Of a stretch of DNA of 64,000 nucleotides, positions 1 to 13,839 are shown in pieces. Positions within the stretch are counted from its first letter, which is position 1; each line of letters starts with the position of its first letter. Made by a program: the position numbers and the translations under genes. Source of the stretch: Oehlia diaphana (taxonomy: Eukaryota > Glomeromycota > Glomeromycetes > Glomerales > Glomeraceae); contig QZLH01000284.1 of the NCBI GenBank assembly GCA_003833135.1, positions 23,487 to 87,486 on the forward strand, given 5' to 3'. The notes under the pieces were generated by a model, which did no database searches, was not told where the DNA came from, and saw only the letters and a program-made list of their open reading frames with translations.

Positions 1-28
1 CATGTCTAAAAGAACAAAAAAAAGCTAC

Positions 29-166
29 CTTCATACGTTCGATTTCGGCGGGCTCAATAGTCTTCTGACTTTCAATTAATTCCAATTTCTGTTTTGTATG
101 ATGACGAATCTCAAGCTGTTCGTTGTTGTTGTTTCTGAGGATTTCCATGCCTCCATCATGAAACAT
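29..166 (-). CDS. Possible first exon of a gene running off the left edge
   Basis: On the minus strand an ATG at 166 opens 46 codons without a stop and ends at a GTAGCT donor (position 28 downward). The encoded stretch is charged and helix-prone (rich in E, Q, K, R, N), with more varied codons than the surrounding AT desert, as in a coiled-coil segment. The rest of the gene would lie left of position 1. The nearest downstream acceptor inside the window would give an intron of only about 23 nt, which is too short, so the true next exon is probably outside the window. I do not recognise the family. It could also be chance. Confidence 0.3.
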
Positions 167-1443
167 GAAGGAAATGATTAATTTGCTAATAATATATAAA
201 CAAAATCAAATCCTCATTGCTTTAAAGAGCACAAAAGGCCGTGACGAACGAACAGTCCAACACATGGTAACGAACAGTCCCAGTGTTTCACAAGAGGCTT
301 GAAGAAAAGGACAAACGAACAGTTGATCTTCCAGTTCAGTCCAAATTATCTCTTCAGATTGTAGCAACGAAAACAACAAACAGTCGCTTAACGATACATA
401 TAATCCTATCATAGACATGTGCTATCCATATCTAATACACCTGAAATTTATCTTTGCCTTTTGCCGTATATCCTCCTTAATCAAATTGTTATCAACAGTC
501 TTCTCAAGTTTCTTATGTGATCAAGAATCTTTGCCTTGTCACTTTTGAGCTTCTCGCTTGAACCGCACCAATTAACAAAATCGTCGAGATTCCACAATTC
601 CGGTAAAGTAATTTTGTAAGTAGTCGTCTACTTCATAAAACAATAGTCTGACAAAAATTTGGAAAATGATTGTTTTTTTTTTGTAGATATCGAAATCTAT
701 TGTCGCACAAAATAGTTGTGTACAAATGTACAATTCACCCCACGTGACTTTGTAATTATTTTGTAAATGTATTGTTCTTGACCTATCTAACTTCGACTAC
801 GTAATAAGTGATTTGACTGAACTGCTGAAGGCCCCTCAAAATAATCAGAAATTGGAGTCTGTGGTTGCAATATGCATTTCAACATCGATGGCGAATTTCT
901 AGAGGAATGTTATCACAAGATGATGCCAGTTGCTTCTTTGTTAGAATCTATGAAAGTTAAAATACTTTCTATATCAGATTCCAGCGTGCAACACCCTTGG
1001 TGAAACGGGAAAATCTAGTACAAAGACACATTAGCAATCAATAAAAAATCACCGTAGATCGCTCACAAGATCTCGAACTAATCCTTTAAATGAGCGCACT
1101 CTCCTTCTCTCCGTGTCAAGATAAGCATAGATAAAAGTCCTAATGATCGGCAGGTTACACAAAATTTCATATAGAAATTTCATATGCCGATTAGTAACTT
1201 TGTCCATGATAAAAGTTCCGATTTGTCATAATAACCCCTGTTCAAATTTTACGCAGTTATTCTTTTCAACTTTCTTTAACGTACTATGTTATTACATCGC
1301 AATACATCGCAAACACTTAAAACTTTACTTAGACGCGTAATTGCAGTTTGTAAGGTAGCAAAAGAAAGTTAAACCAGGTTTTTTTGGAAGTTATTCGCTA
1401 ATATTTAAATAGTTTCAAATATTGGAAATTAAAGAAAGCTACT
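167..1443. other. Intergenic, nothing recognised
   Basis: No ORF here has recognisable protein character, and the small open frames lack family motifs. I see no repeat, RNA gene or clear regulatory structure. Confidence 0.5.
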
Positions 1444-2118
1444 TTACCAACTATCCATCCTTTGAAGTCGCTCGTTTAAATTAATATGTATATTTTCAAC
1501 TTCATTATTATTTAATGGTTCATCTTCATTGTCTTCTCCATCTTGACTACCTTCTATATCTTCAATATCTTCCTCTATTAGCTCATTCATGGAACTATTC
1601 AAACGGTTTAAAAAGGAATCAACATTTTTTTGTATTCCTTTTTTAAGATACTCAAGACAATGGCGGCATCGGAAATCTAATGATGCATAGCAATTAGCGT
1701 GATAACCATGGCCGCAAATAAGAATCTGGCATTGTTCTTGTTCATTTAATACTTCATGACAATGATCACACTTTCCTAAAACAGGAGGGTATCCAGTACT
1801 ATATCCAAGAGGTAATTTGATTACATCTAAAGTTCCCATAGTAATAGATTCATGTTGTAATTTTGTAGTCATTTTTTGAAACTTAGAAGCTAAAGATATT
1901 CCTTCAGAAGATAATTCAGGTTCTGATTCATTTTCATTATTCTGATAGTTTATTTTATTACCTTCTACAATAGACATATAATGAGGAAAACAAATTGTAT
2001 CATGTAATTTTAAATATGGATATATGATTAATGTTCCATGATCTTTAGCTTTATTAAAGCTAATTCTGTTAATCTTCGAAAATTTGAAGAATTTTTTGAA
2101 CATTGATGAATAGAACAA
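1444..2118 (-). CDS. Small RING-like zinc-binding protein, acidic C-terminus
   Basis: A single open frame of 224 codons. The first true ATG is at 2103 (219 aa); the frame also stays open a little upstream, so an unseen 5' exon is possible. Cysteines and histidines around residues 117-154 form a RING-like cluster: C117-x2-C120, C135, H137, H140, C143, then C151-x2-C154, with a CGHGYHxxC core. RING domains usually bind two zinc ions and often act as ubiquitin ligases, but no substrate can be inferred. The C-terminal third is strongly acidic (ED-rich, residues about 180-205). The gene stands alone in repeat-rich DNA. It could be an intact small gene or the last exon of a larger, partly lost gene. 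Confidence 0.55.
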   Translation of the reverse strand: MFYSSMFKKFFKFSKINRISFNKAKDHGTLIIYPYLKLHDTICFPHYMSIVEGNKINYQNNENESEPELSSEGISLASKFQKMTTKLQHESITMGTLDVIKLPLGYSTGYPPVLGKCDHCHEVLNEQEQCQILICGHGYHANCYASLDFRCRHCLEYLKKGIQKNVDSFLNRLNSSMNELIEEDIEDIEGSQDGEDNEDEPLNNNEVENIHINLNERLQRMDSW

Positions 2119-5100
2119 GGACCAAGTAATTTTTGAGATCCCATTTAGAATGTATTTTGGGAAATTTTTTTATTAATCTTAGAAAATAAAATAAAATAAA
2201 CTGTCGCTAAGCCTGCAATCACGTGATAAAATTTTAACCAATAAAATTAACTATCCAATAATATTGCTATCTTTCCAACCACGTGTTAATAAACAAACTT
2301 GCCAATCATTAGGACTTTTATCTATGCTGTCAAGATGACTTTCACATTGTCTAGAATTGACCGAGGTTTTTGGCTTACACGTTAGACAATGACCCGTTAC
2401 GATGGCTCTCGGCCAGTTGGACCCTCCCATAAAGAAAAAATAGTGAGAAATTCCGGCTATTCATTTACGACATTCCTATAAATTTCAACGTTAAATCTTT
2501 CAAGTGTATGACCATGGTCGAAGGCGAACATATATCAGCTTGAACTTCTACTTGTTTCCATTCTTTTTGTGACCCCACAAGCTCAATACAATTGGGATTG
2601 AAGTTTTACAAAATATGTGCAAATGGCCGAATAAAAAACTTTAAGATTCACCTTATTTTTTTTTATTTAATACAATTTAAAAAAAAAAATTTAAAACTTC
2701 GGGATTTGATTACTGTCAGGATTTTATACAGTTGAGTTTTTTACAACTGATTTGTTCAGGATTTTAGTATTGGAATTATAGAAATTATAGACTATCAAGA
2801 TTAGTAAACCCTTCCAATAACAAATAAATTATTAAAAATATTGACAATAATGTAGTTTTTGTTGTTTTTGTTAGAATAATTTCTTTTTTGTATTTGTTAC
2901 TTTTTTTTTTGTTATTTCCTTTTGTAGATTTTTTTTTTCATATCCTAGGGCCTTACATCGCTATTCTAGGTCGGTTCATGGGATTCCTTTAACCTGATCA
3001 TATTTGCGCGTGTATCTCTCACATGAATCCGACTATAGTAGTAACGATGGTCGGTTGGGCGATTGTCTTTAGGCGGCCTTATAATAGATATTCAATGAAA
3101 TTAAACAATTGGATCACAAATAGTTCCTGTTAACTATAGTGATTCGCCACTAGATATAAAAAATAAAATAGAATACTTGTTCTTTGTTGTTATTAAAGAA
3201 AGAATAAAACATTGTTAATACCATAGTAATTAGAAGAAAAGGAAATTGTAAAATGCTTCAATTATTATTTATATATTTTAAAATATTTACCTTGTTTTTT
3301 TTAAAGTTTATTTTAATTTTTACTTACCTTTTTCTCAATGATTATAATGACTTCAGGAATCAGGATCTCTTGTAGTAAAATATTATCGAATTTTTCCTAT
3401 AGATTTTGTTTGATATTGAATAATTTATTTGCGTACATTATTGACCAAGTATCTGTAATATTCGTAGTAAAATTCCATCATATATCAAATCAATTAAATT
3501 AATAATATTCATAAGAATATAAAGGTTAATAAATAAATATGTGCAATATTTGCAAAGGATGTAAAAAAAAAAATGGAATGCGCGCCGAATTCAGAAATAA
3601 GGCACGATTTTATGCCTGATTAAAATATGAATAATATTATTAGTTGAATGGCAATATTATGGAATGGGCTGGCTGTAAAAATAATATCTGATGTGTGGGT
3701 GTAAGTTAATTAGTTAAATTTACGTAATTTTTTTTTTGCTTAAAAAAAAGACTACTTATTGGTATTATTGCGTCAAAGGGATTTTTTAGGTGAAAAAATC
3801 AAAGAAATATTCTGATATTAATAAGTACCGAGATAATATCATAGGTTGCATCACAACTAATCACTATTAATTAGAATCTTGCATTATCCAAAATAGCAGC
3901 AATCCAACATATTTTACATTCTACACAAGCAAATGTATCCTATTTCACCTGAAATCTATCAGAAAACATTGATTCGAAACGAATTATTGAGCGTGATTTA
4001 ATATTCATCAAAACAGTTTCACTTTTGGTAGATGAAATAGGTACAAGGGATGAATTTTTTGCACAGAAACGATCTAAAAAAAAGTTCATATCAAATTATA
4101 TTTCAAAAGATCATAGTCCAAGTGCTCCTGGCTTTTAACTAAATTATAAGATGGTTTTATTTTGGAAAATATTGAAATATTGTTAATACTTAATATAAGG
4201 AATGTGACATAAATAATATCACGTAGGTAATATTACAAAACTCACAATTTAAAAATACATGAAATTGGTATTGATCCCACGACTCCTATGCGAAGTGATT
4301 AAAAAAATATTGTATTTGATTTAATTAAAAATAAAATACTGTAATTATAATTTATTGCGCATAAAATCTAAAAATACAATATTAGCCGAAGTCGGATTTC
4401 CATTAGTGTACTTTTTTTGAAAAATGACAGAAATTAGTGTGTGTTAAAATAGTAACGAACTAGCTTCAATTTCTTATTACAATTAAAACCTACTTTGTAA
4501 CGTAATTTTATTTCTGATTCTATCAATTACGCCCTAGTAATCGCTGCATCTAAATCAACTGGTTCACTTTCTATGACTCTTGCTATCAAACTTTTATCCT
4601 TATATAAAATAATTTACCCTAAATTGCCTTGACATGAATTTTTCTTATAAGCAGATAAAGAAATTGTTCAATTTCATCAGCATGCTTTTGTTTGAGGAAT
4701 TGAGGTGTTAGGGTGCAGCTATGCCTTCAGCACATTAAGAAGGCCGTAAAAGCGAGTTTATTTAATAAAATAAATATTCCAACAAATAATTATAATGTAA
4801 TTGCTCAACAATTGGCCCATCTTTTAACCTAATTTTTTAAATTTTGTCTAAAAAAAATTATGCCAATTAGTATGAAATTTCATAAACAAATACCTCCAGG
4901 TTCCAGCAATACACTTTCAACAATTGATGGACAGCCTGATCAATAAATGAGTAGATAGCAACTTTGATAAATTTAGCAGAAATGATTTCTATAAAATTAT
5001 AAAATTAACAAATGCTATGAGTAAATAAATGCAAAATTATGAAAATTTAACGATTTATGAAAATAAATCGATTAATTATTCAATTAATTATTCGATTATT

Positions 5101-5296
5101 GTATAAATTTAATCGAATTTTATCGTTAGTCGATTTTTGGTTGACCTCGATCAAAAATTTGACAATGATTTTCACCACCGAGTTGTGAAAAGAAACAATC
5201 TTAGTAGAGCAATCATACAAATAGTCTGACTTTTGATATTTGAAGATAATTCAGTCTAGCGAATGAAACGTTCTTCGTGAAATTCATATTCGGTTA
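2119..5296. other. AT-rich gene-poor stretch with faint coding-like patches
   Basis: Mostly A/T runs with stop codons in every frame. A few patches look faintly coding, for example around 4740-4930 on the plus strand, where a frame interrupted by stops has mixed amino-acid composition. None can be assigned to a family. They may be decayed transposon remnants. Confidence 0.4.
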
Positions 5297-5436
5297 GAAA
5301 GTTAGTTACGTTTTAGTAGGAGTGCTAATTCTACGAGAGATATTTGGTCGGAAAGTTAGTTACGTTTTAGTAGGAGTGCCAATTCTACGAGTGATATTTG
5401 ATTGAAAAGTTAGTTACGTTTTAGTAGGAGTGTAAA
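5297..5436. repeat. 54-bp tandem repeat, about 2.6 copies
   Basis: The unit starts GAAAGTTAGTTACGTTTTAG at 5297 and recurs at 5351 and, with one change, at 5405, so the period is exactly 54 bp. The third copy stops after the AGTAGGAGTG segment. Copies differ at only a few bases (CTAATTC/CCAATTC, GAGAG/GAGTG). There are no unique spacers between units, so this is a minisatellite and not a CRISPR array. Confidence 0.9.
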
Positions 5437-5728
5437 ATACAGTTTAATAAATTTAATAATATTTTCGTTGACAGATTACATAAAAGTACATAATTTTTTT
5501 GCAGATTAAAAGATTAATAATGTGTTAAACATATTCTTGACGACAGAATTGGCTAAAAATGCTTCTTTTTAAGTGAATCAAATATATTAGAAATAATATT
5601 GCAGCTCGTTGAAACTTGAATATCGTAACTTATTTTATAACGTTGTGATGAATATTTTATATTTTGTCGTGAAAGCTAGCCACGAATATTATTGAAGTCA
5701 CCAGAAAATTTTTTATCAGAAACTTGAA

Positions 5729-5895
5729 GCATTCAAGCGTTTTTTTTTTTTATATAGTAGGACTTATTAGGACTTGGTACTATAGGAAAAACATTTGACG
5801 TAGGGGGGTTTAACATTCAAGCGTTCTTTTGTATAGTAGGAGTGTAGGACTCGAGTACTATAGGGAAGAACATTATACTATATGTAGGGGGCTAA
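5729..5895. repeat. Diverged direct duplication of about 84 bp
   Basis: Two neighbouring segments share the order CATTCAAGCGTT, ATAGTAGGA, ACTATAGG, AACATT and GTAGGGGG, starting at about 5730 and 5814. Short insertions separate the copies. The AGTAGGA word is shared with the 54-bp minisatellite about 300 bp upstream, so the two arrays may be related. Confidence 0.65.
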
Positions 5896-5899
5896 TTAT

Positions 5900-8800
5900 A
5901 CAGAATGCTTTACGATAAATTACTTCTCGACCAAAATAGTGATAGTAACAAATTTAAAGAAATGAGAAACAAATAAATTTATTAAAATTAGATTTATTGT
6001 TTTAAAACTTTCATAACAGATGATATGTCGCTTAGGTTGGTAATTACAAAGAATCTGAAGATCAAAGACAAAGACATTATACATTTATTCTTATTAAACA
6101 GAGGTACTACATTATAAGTGTTAAATCCTTATACTTTTAAAACTTTCAAAGGACAAATTTTTGTAAAGATATTCAATCACGTGATTAATAGCGCTATAAA
6201 TGCAAAAGAGGATAAAGCGTACAATGTAGTACAAATTAAATAAATTAAAATAAGCAATTGTTCTTTTGCTTAAAACAATCATTGTATGTACGATCAATTA
6301 ATTACTCTTGCAGAAAGGTTCTTAATAGAAGAAATTTGCTTAGAAAGGAAAATTCTTCCTTATTATCATTTTTAAGTAAATTTTCCCTACAAGTACATAA
6401 AAAGGTATGATAATAAGAAGGAATGATAAACCATATTAATTATGATATGTTAATCCGTTGAAAATCATGAGCCCATGATGTCAAAGTCTATGATTTTTTT
6501 TTTTGCGGCGTAAACTGTCAATAATTCTTAAGTTTTATTAACTCCAGAATTATCCATAATGAATTTCTTTACCTGTTCTTTACCTGTAAAAATCCTAAGT
6601 TTTTTGACTAAAATATCACATGTACAGGCAATATAACCAATAAATACTCCTTTTTTTTTTAAAAAAAAAAAAAGCTATAAATAATAATAAAAAAAAAAAA
6701 AAAAATTTTTTATATAATTTTTTTTTTTTTTTTTTTTAAATATTGTTCTCATATATTAAATAAAAAGGAGTCATGTACGTAATTTACTCATTCGGAGTAT
6801 CCTTTTCTAAATTTTGATTGGATTCATTTTTCACTTTTTAATAATAGAAATTTCAAAATTTTAATAATAGAAACAATGGTCAAATAAACCTGTTTATGTT
6901 ATATATTGTTTAAACTTTGAAAAAATTCTCATTTTGAAAATGAAATTAATCATCATATGTCCAATAAGATTTAGAGCATGTGATTTGATGAACCATTTTT
7001 GGCGAGTATCTACATTTAAGCCGAGTAAACTACATTTGGACCGAAAAATTGATACATAAATTCCGAAAGACGGCGAAGCAAATCATATCAATGATATCAT
7101 GTGTAGATAAGGAAAAACTTTTGATATCTTTTTAATACTGTATTATTTTTTTAAATATTAATAATAATTAATTAAATATTTATCATCTCTTTATCAGGAT
7201 TCAAAGAATGATCAGTTACAACCCGAAAAAAAAAAAAATTCGACATTTAAGTTAGGAGTTCGGCTATTTTTTTTTAAAATAATTACTTGCCTTAATTTGC
7301 CTTAATCACATAGAAAATACATTTTTTTTGCATTATTTTGTTTGTTTTTTTTTTGTTTTCCTTGTATGTAATCAAACATGAATTTGATTAAGTACAAAAA
7401 GGGTAAATAAAGAAAGAAGACAATTGTTATAAACAATGAACATATGCATATTTTTTTTAACCAACTACCAAGCCTCATAGGAGAAAAAAGTTCGAAATAT
7501 AGAATTTATCATATATTGACTGCGCCCACACAATGCAACGTAATCATGCATTAAATTATTTTATAGCACCCACGTGTGATCCTTAACAAAATCGGTTAAA
7601 TCCATTTTTATTATAATCCTAATTTAACCTTATAATAAAAAATAAATTTTAGGCTAAGTTTTAAAACGTGATTTGCCGTTCTTTGTTTTAAAATACTCTA
7701 CACGATTATTATACGTATGTAATTAATATACGTATATATATGTTTATTGTAAACGTATAATATAAATCGACTATTAAAAGATGGCTTAAATACAGTTTTC
7801 CTATTTTTTTTTTTTTTCTGGAATGATTTAAAAAAAGAACAATTAGTGATATTGTTTTGTTGAATCAAATATATGCTGTATATGCTATTCGTATATGCTG
7901 ATATATGCTGTTATATTTACTATTTTAAAATAAAATTAAAGTAATTAATATGTTTTAATTTTAAAAAAAATTAAAATTAATAAATAAATTTAATAGTTAA
8001 TTTTAAATAATGTAAATAATGTAAATAATGTAAATAATATTAAAGAATATTAAGAATCAACAATGAGTATAACAGAATTCGCATATTTTATTATTCATTA
8101 GGTCCATTGAATCCATAAAAGATCCTTTTAAGGAATCTTATATTTATCCTTTATTAGTTATTCTTTTTTTTTTTTTAAAGTTATAACATATAATACGCGG
8201 ATATTATGATGAAATTGTACGCATAAATGAAAACAAATGAAAATGAATGAAAATAAATGCAAATAAATGGAATGAATGAATAGAATTCGAATTGAAATGT
8301 TCTTGATTACGTGATTTAGAAGTGAATGGGAGTTTAATAAGTGATTGTGAAATATTTTTAAAATGATTGTGAGTAACTTGTGAGTGATATGTGATAAATG
8401 CGCGTGAGATTAACTTTCATTTAATAAAAAACAAAAAAAGAACGCGACCAGGTCCCTGCATTACATATAATGAGATAATCATAATTTTTTTTTTTTTTCA
8501 CATATGGGAACTAGATTGGACGGATTAGGACTGAATGGGACAGATTAGGACAGATTAGGACAGATTTAGGCATTGATGAGACTGAATGCGTACTGATGGG
8601 ACCAATGAGAAATATTATCTTTTTTTTTCACAATATTAACCATCTTAACCCCTTTTTCTTTTTTTTTTTAAAGAAAAAGAAGTTAAAGCGCTGCAAAGCG
8701 TTACAAAAATCAGTTAATTACTACCTAAAAAAGCGAGATTTCATTGTTTTGCGAAAGAACAATCAATAAATAAATCTTTTTCTTGCTGACTTGAAAGAAA

Positions 8801-8976
8801 ATCTGTTATTCAATTTTACTTTTTAAAAAATTCCCGCTTCTTTTTAAAATCACGTGAAATGATCGTAGCAAGTAGCAACCAAATACTATTTTTCCCAAAA
8901 AGTATAACAAATTGTACTAAATATATATAAATTGTTTCTTAAATATTGTATGCAATAATTAAATGTAAATGATGAA

Positions 8977-9043
<67 letters not shown>

Positions 9044-9220
9044 TAAAAAAAAANAATCACCTAAAAAATATAGAAAAGTTAATTTTATTCAACTAAAAAT
9101 ATTTGTAAATTATAATTGTAAATACCTTTAAAGCTAATTTTGTTCATAATAAACTAAAATAGCAATAATAATGAGAATTTCAACGAGTAGCACATACGCA
9201 AAATATTATTATATTTAATT
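5900..9220. other. AT-rich stretch with simple repeats and homopolymers
   Basis: No gene recognised. It includes opposed A and T homopolymers near 6650-6740, short AATGTAAAT iterations near 8005-8040, AAATGAA-type iterations at 8228-8290, a GGACAGATTA-type array at about 8519-8573, and an uninterrupted A tract of roughly 70 bases ending near 9040. An ambiguous base (n) sits at 9054 beside this tract, so the assembly is uncertain there. Confidence 0.55.
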
Positions 9221-9224
9221 TATT

Positions 9225-9838
9225 GTTCATCGTGTAATCTAGCCATAAAGTAAACCTGATTTGTTGAGATATGCAATAATACGAATAGCCTTTTCAGATG
9301 CAACAACCAAATTAGGAAATTCTTTAAACATCTTAAACTTGTTTGATGAGCAAAGCAGGGGCCACAAAAATACATCCCGCCGTCCTGATACCAAATGGTT
9401 TCTGTAAAATAGAAGAATTAAAATTATATATCGATAATATTTAATAATTTACAAATTTAAACTCATTAACTTACCTTGCAGCTTGATTTTGAGACGCGGA
9501 ATCAGTAATTATAGCATTATATTTTATTTTATTTTTTTTGTCTAAATCTCCTAAAATTTTTAACGAAAATTCTTTAATTTCCTTACATTGAAGATAATTT
9601 TTTCTTACATCTTCTCCTCACCATACTAAAACTTGCCCTTCAGAAGTAACTAAAACTTAACTCAGAATTTCTTGCTTTTTGACATTTTTCCATCCATCAA
9701 AACATACAGTAACTCCAAATGAATCCTTTTGTACTATATCAATTTAAGTTTTTTAATATTTTCTGAATTTTTATTTAAAATACGACCTGCTAATGCTTTG
9801 CGGGTAGGTAATTTTAACCTAGGATTTGTTACAGTTAC
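9225..9838 (-). pseudogene. Degenerate hAT-type (DUF659-like) transposase
   Basis: Read on the minus strand in broken frames, the segment gives the familiar order of a DUF659/hAT transposase: LPTRKALAGR, then FGVTVCFDGWKN, then NAIITDSASQNQAAR, then GPCFAHQTSL and FPNLVVASEKAIRII. In-frame stops interrupt it after the FDGWKN block (near 9659 and 9619), and frameshifts are needed before SFGVTV and after CFAHQ. Between ASQNQAAR and the CFAHQ block there is an intron-like gap of about 73 bp with GT and AG ends. The C-terminal dimerisation domain is not seen. The copy is dead and, by its stops and frameshifts, old. Confidence 0.75.
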
Positions 9839-9883
9839 TCTACTCTTTTTGTTTTTTATTTTTATATTCTTCTTCATTTAAAG

Positions 9884-9884
<1 letters not shown>

Positions 9885-9957
<73 letters not shown>

Positions 9958-10285
9958 AAATAAATAAATAAATGATAATCTTTGTAAAAAAAAATGATAA
10001 TAAACATGTTATGTTCAAGTTTAAAAAAATTTACCAAATTAGTACAAATCGATTTTTTATTTTTTTTTTTCAAAGATGACTCGTTAAAAAATATTTGAAA
10101 TTCAAAATTTTTTTTTTTTTTGTTTTGTACAGTAACCTTAACTTATCTATACCGTAACTCAACCGTATCTTTCCTGTAACCTTATGATAATTTACGTAAT
10201 CATTAACGTCCCCTTAAATATTAATTATTTTTTTTTTTTTTTTTTTTTTTTTTTTCATTTAAAAAAAAAAAAAAAAAAAAAAAAG
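9885..10285. repeat. Long A tract and T/A homopolymer palindrome
   Basis: An A tract of about 60 bases at 9889-9951 is followed by TAAA iterations. At about 10228-10284 a run of about 27 T faces a run of about 24 A across a 7-base loop, a perfect potential hairpin that is hard to sequence accurately. Such tracts are common boundaries of decayed elements in AT-rich fungal genomes. Confidence 0.8.
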
Positions 10286-11868
<1,583 letters not shown>

Positions 11869-12100
11869 TAAAGGAGTAAATCATGGTTTGCATGCACCGC
11901 CCATAATAACTACATTTTATTATATAACGTCCATTATACTATTCTGAAGAAAAAAAAAACGAAAATGTCAAATTGGCCGTCGACATACAACGTTAAGGAT
12001 CATTTGCGTTACAAAAGCAACTGTATGTTGTTATGACTTATGACCGATTGTATAATATATAAATTGATTTCAACTTACGTTTTAAAGATTACATAAAAGA

Positions 12101-12238
12101 ACTACACGCAGTGTTGTTCATTTTTCATGTCCCCAAGCATTTTAGATTGTCCCACACTATGTCCCAAGCTGTCCCACATTATGTCCCAGTTGTCCCAAGC
12201 ATATCTGGGACATGTCCCAGCACAACACTGACTACACG
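12101..12238. mobile_element. 122-bp hAT-like MITE with perfect 8-bp target duplication
   Basis: The element spans 12109-12230. It begins CAGTGTTGT and ends ACAACACTG, giving 9-bp perfect terminal inverted repeats, and a CATGTCCC word lies about 18 bases in from both ends on opposite strands. The octamer ACTACACG flanks it on both sides (12101-12108 and 12231-12238). CAGTG-type termini with an 8-bp target duplication are hallmarks of the hAT superfamily. The interior carries repeated TGTCCCA/TGTCCCAAGC words, probably transposase-binding subterminal repeats. It has no coding capacity, so it must have been moved in trans. Confidence 0.92.
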
Positions 12239-12350
12239 TACACATACAGTAACATGCTTGAATCATTACCAAATCACTCGTACCGAATTATTAAATTTAC
12301 TAACAAATGCATTTGATTATAAAAATTGAGTGACCGGACGAGAAAAAGTN

Positions 12351-12448
12351 CAGAAAAAAAAAAAATCATTATTTTTTTACGTAATCTATAAGAATGTCTC
12401 TTTTTTTTTTTAAAAAAAAAAAACAATTTTTCTAATACAATTTTTTTG

Positions 12449-12483
<35 letters not shown>

Positions 12484-13363
12484 ATTAATTTTTTTTTTTT
12501 TTTTTTTTTTCTATTGTTTCATTTAAATAAATAAATAAAAAAAAAATCAGAAAATTAATTAATTCACAATGAGTAACGTTGTATACAAGTATATAATTTT
12601 TCTTTTTTCATCCAAATGATGATGAAAAATTAAATTTTCGGGATTTTGATATTTTTTTTTGGGACGAACAGCACCGACAGCAATTTTTTTTGTTCTGCAA
12701 AGTTGGTATGTGTAACACATGTGTGTTTATTGATCGAAAAAAAAGGGCTTTGTGATCCGGTTTTGGTCTAGGTTATGTTTTTATCCCAAAAAAGGGTTTC
12801 CCCCAATTTTCAAATTTTTGGTTAAAAATAATTAATTTGGTGAAGTATAAATGAATAATAACTTGAAAAAAAACTCGCTAAAGATTACTAAAAGTAATAA
12901 CGACAATATTTTATTTTTATTATTTTTTTATTTTTTTATTTCTTTTTTTTATTTCTTTTTTTATTTCTTTTTTTGGGGAGAAAAAAAAAAAGTATTAAAT
13001 TTTTTTTGAAAAATTGGGTAAAAAAGGGAATTTTTTAATATAGTGTGAAAATCATCCATCATTACAATTAAAATCGTAAAAAGATTGTATTTGATCAAAT
13101 AATTAACTATTATTACCTGTATTTTGTAATACATTTACATAAATTTTACGTAGATGAGTATTGAGTAGATCTTATTAAAAGAGAATTACATTGTCGGAAC
13201 TTTTTTTTCAGCCACTAACGTAATTAAAAAAAATGTTTATTATTATTTTTCAAATAACCAGAAAAAAAAAAAATCATTATTTTTTTACGTAATCTATAAG
13301 AATGTCTCTTTTTTTTTTTAAAAAAAAAAACAATTTTTCTAATACAATTATTTTGCATTTTTT
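12351..13363 (+). repeat. Pair of about 95-bp direct repeats (12351-12450 and 13260-13350)
   Basis: Both segments run CAG, A tract, TCATTATTTTTTTACGTAAT, CTATAAGAATGTCTC, T tract, A tract, CAATTTTTCTAATACAAT, with almost no differences outside homopolymers. They lie 909 bp apart in the same orientation. An ambiguous base at 12350 immediately precedes the first copy. This could be two insertions of one short element or a segmental duplication. Confidence 0.8.
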
Positions 13364-13667
13364 TTTTTTTTTTGGTTTTATTATTTCAAATTTTTTCATT
13401 TTTCATAATAAAACGTTACAAACGTTACATATGTTACATATCTTTAGCCAACTCCGACTTTTTTTTTTAAAAGGTCTTATCAATCCATAAAAGATTAATA
13501 ATCATAGATCTATTTAACCTATTTAACCTTGATTTATTCATATCCGTCATTTATCCGAATTTGATTAAACAATTAATTTTTATAATGAAAGTTTAAAATA
13601 CATAATAAAAATAACGCTATTTTTATTTACATGTGACTAACATATTAAGTAATAATAGATCTAATTA

Positions 13668-13830
13668 TAAATATATAATATGTATTATACTCTAATTTAT
13701 ATAAACATATATATAATATGTATTATATACTCATATTTATATAAACATATACTGTATATATAATATGTATTATATACTCATATTTATATAAACATATACC
13801 GACTGTATATAATATATGTATAAACATATA
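13668..13830 (+). repeat. Three imperfect tandem copies of a 38-47 bp AT unit
   Basis: The unit ATATAATATGTATTATA followed by TTTATATAAACATATA is repeated, with TGTATTATA words at about 13681, 13719 and 13766. The copies differ by small indels. It is low complexity but clearly iterated. Confidence 0.7.
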
Positions 13831-13839
13831 AACATATAT

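Noticed and set aside
4540..4960. Possible retroelement or other gene remnant
   Set aside because: Frames with mixed composition exist on both strands, but no motif could be named and stops are frequent.
5297..5436. CRISPR array
   Set aside because: Repeat units abut without unique spacers, the period is strictly 54 bp and the host is a eukaryote.
9840..10073. 77-codon minus-strand open frame with a long Phe run
   Set aside because: It is the translation of a poly(A) tract and has no protein character.
12111..12329. 72-codon plus-strand open frame with repeated Ser/Pro/Val words
   Set aside because: It is the read-through of the TGTCCCA repeats of the small transposon and cannot be a gene.
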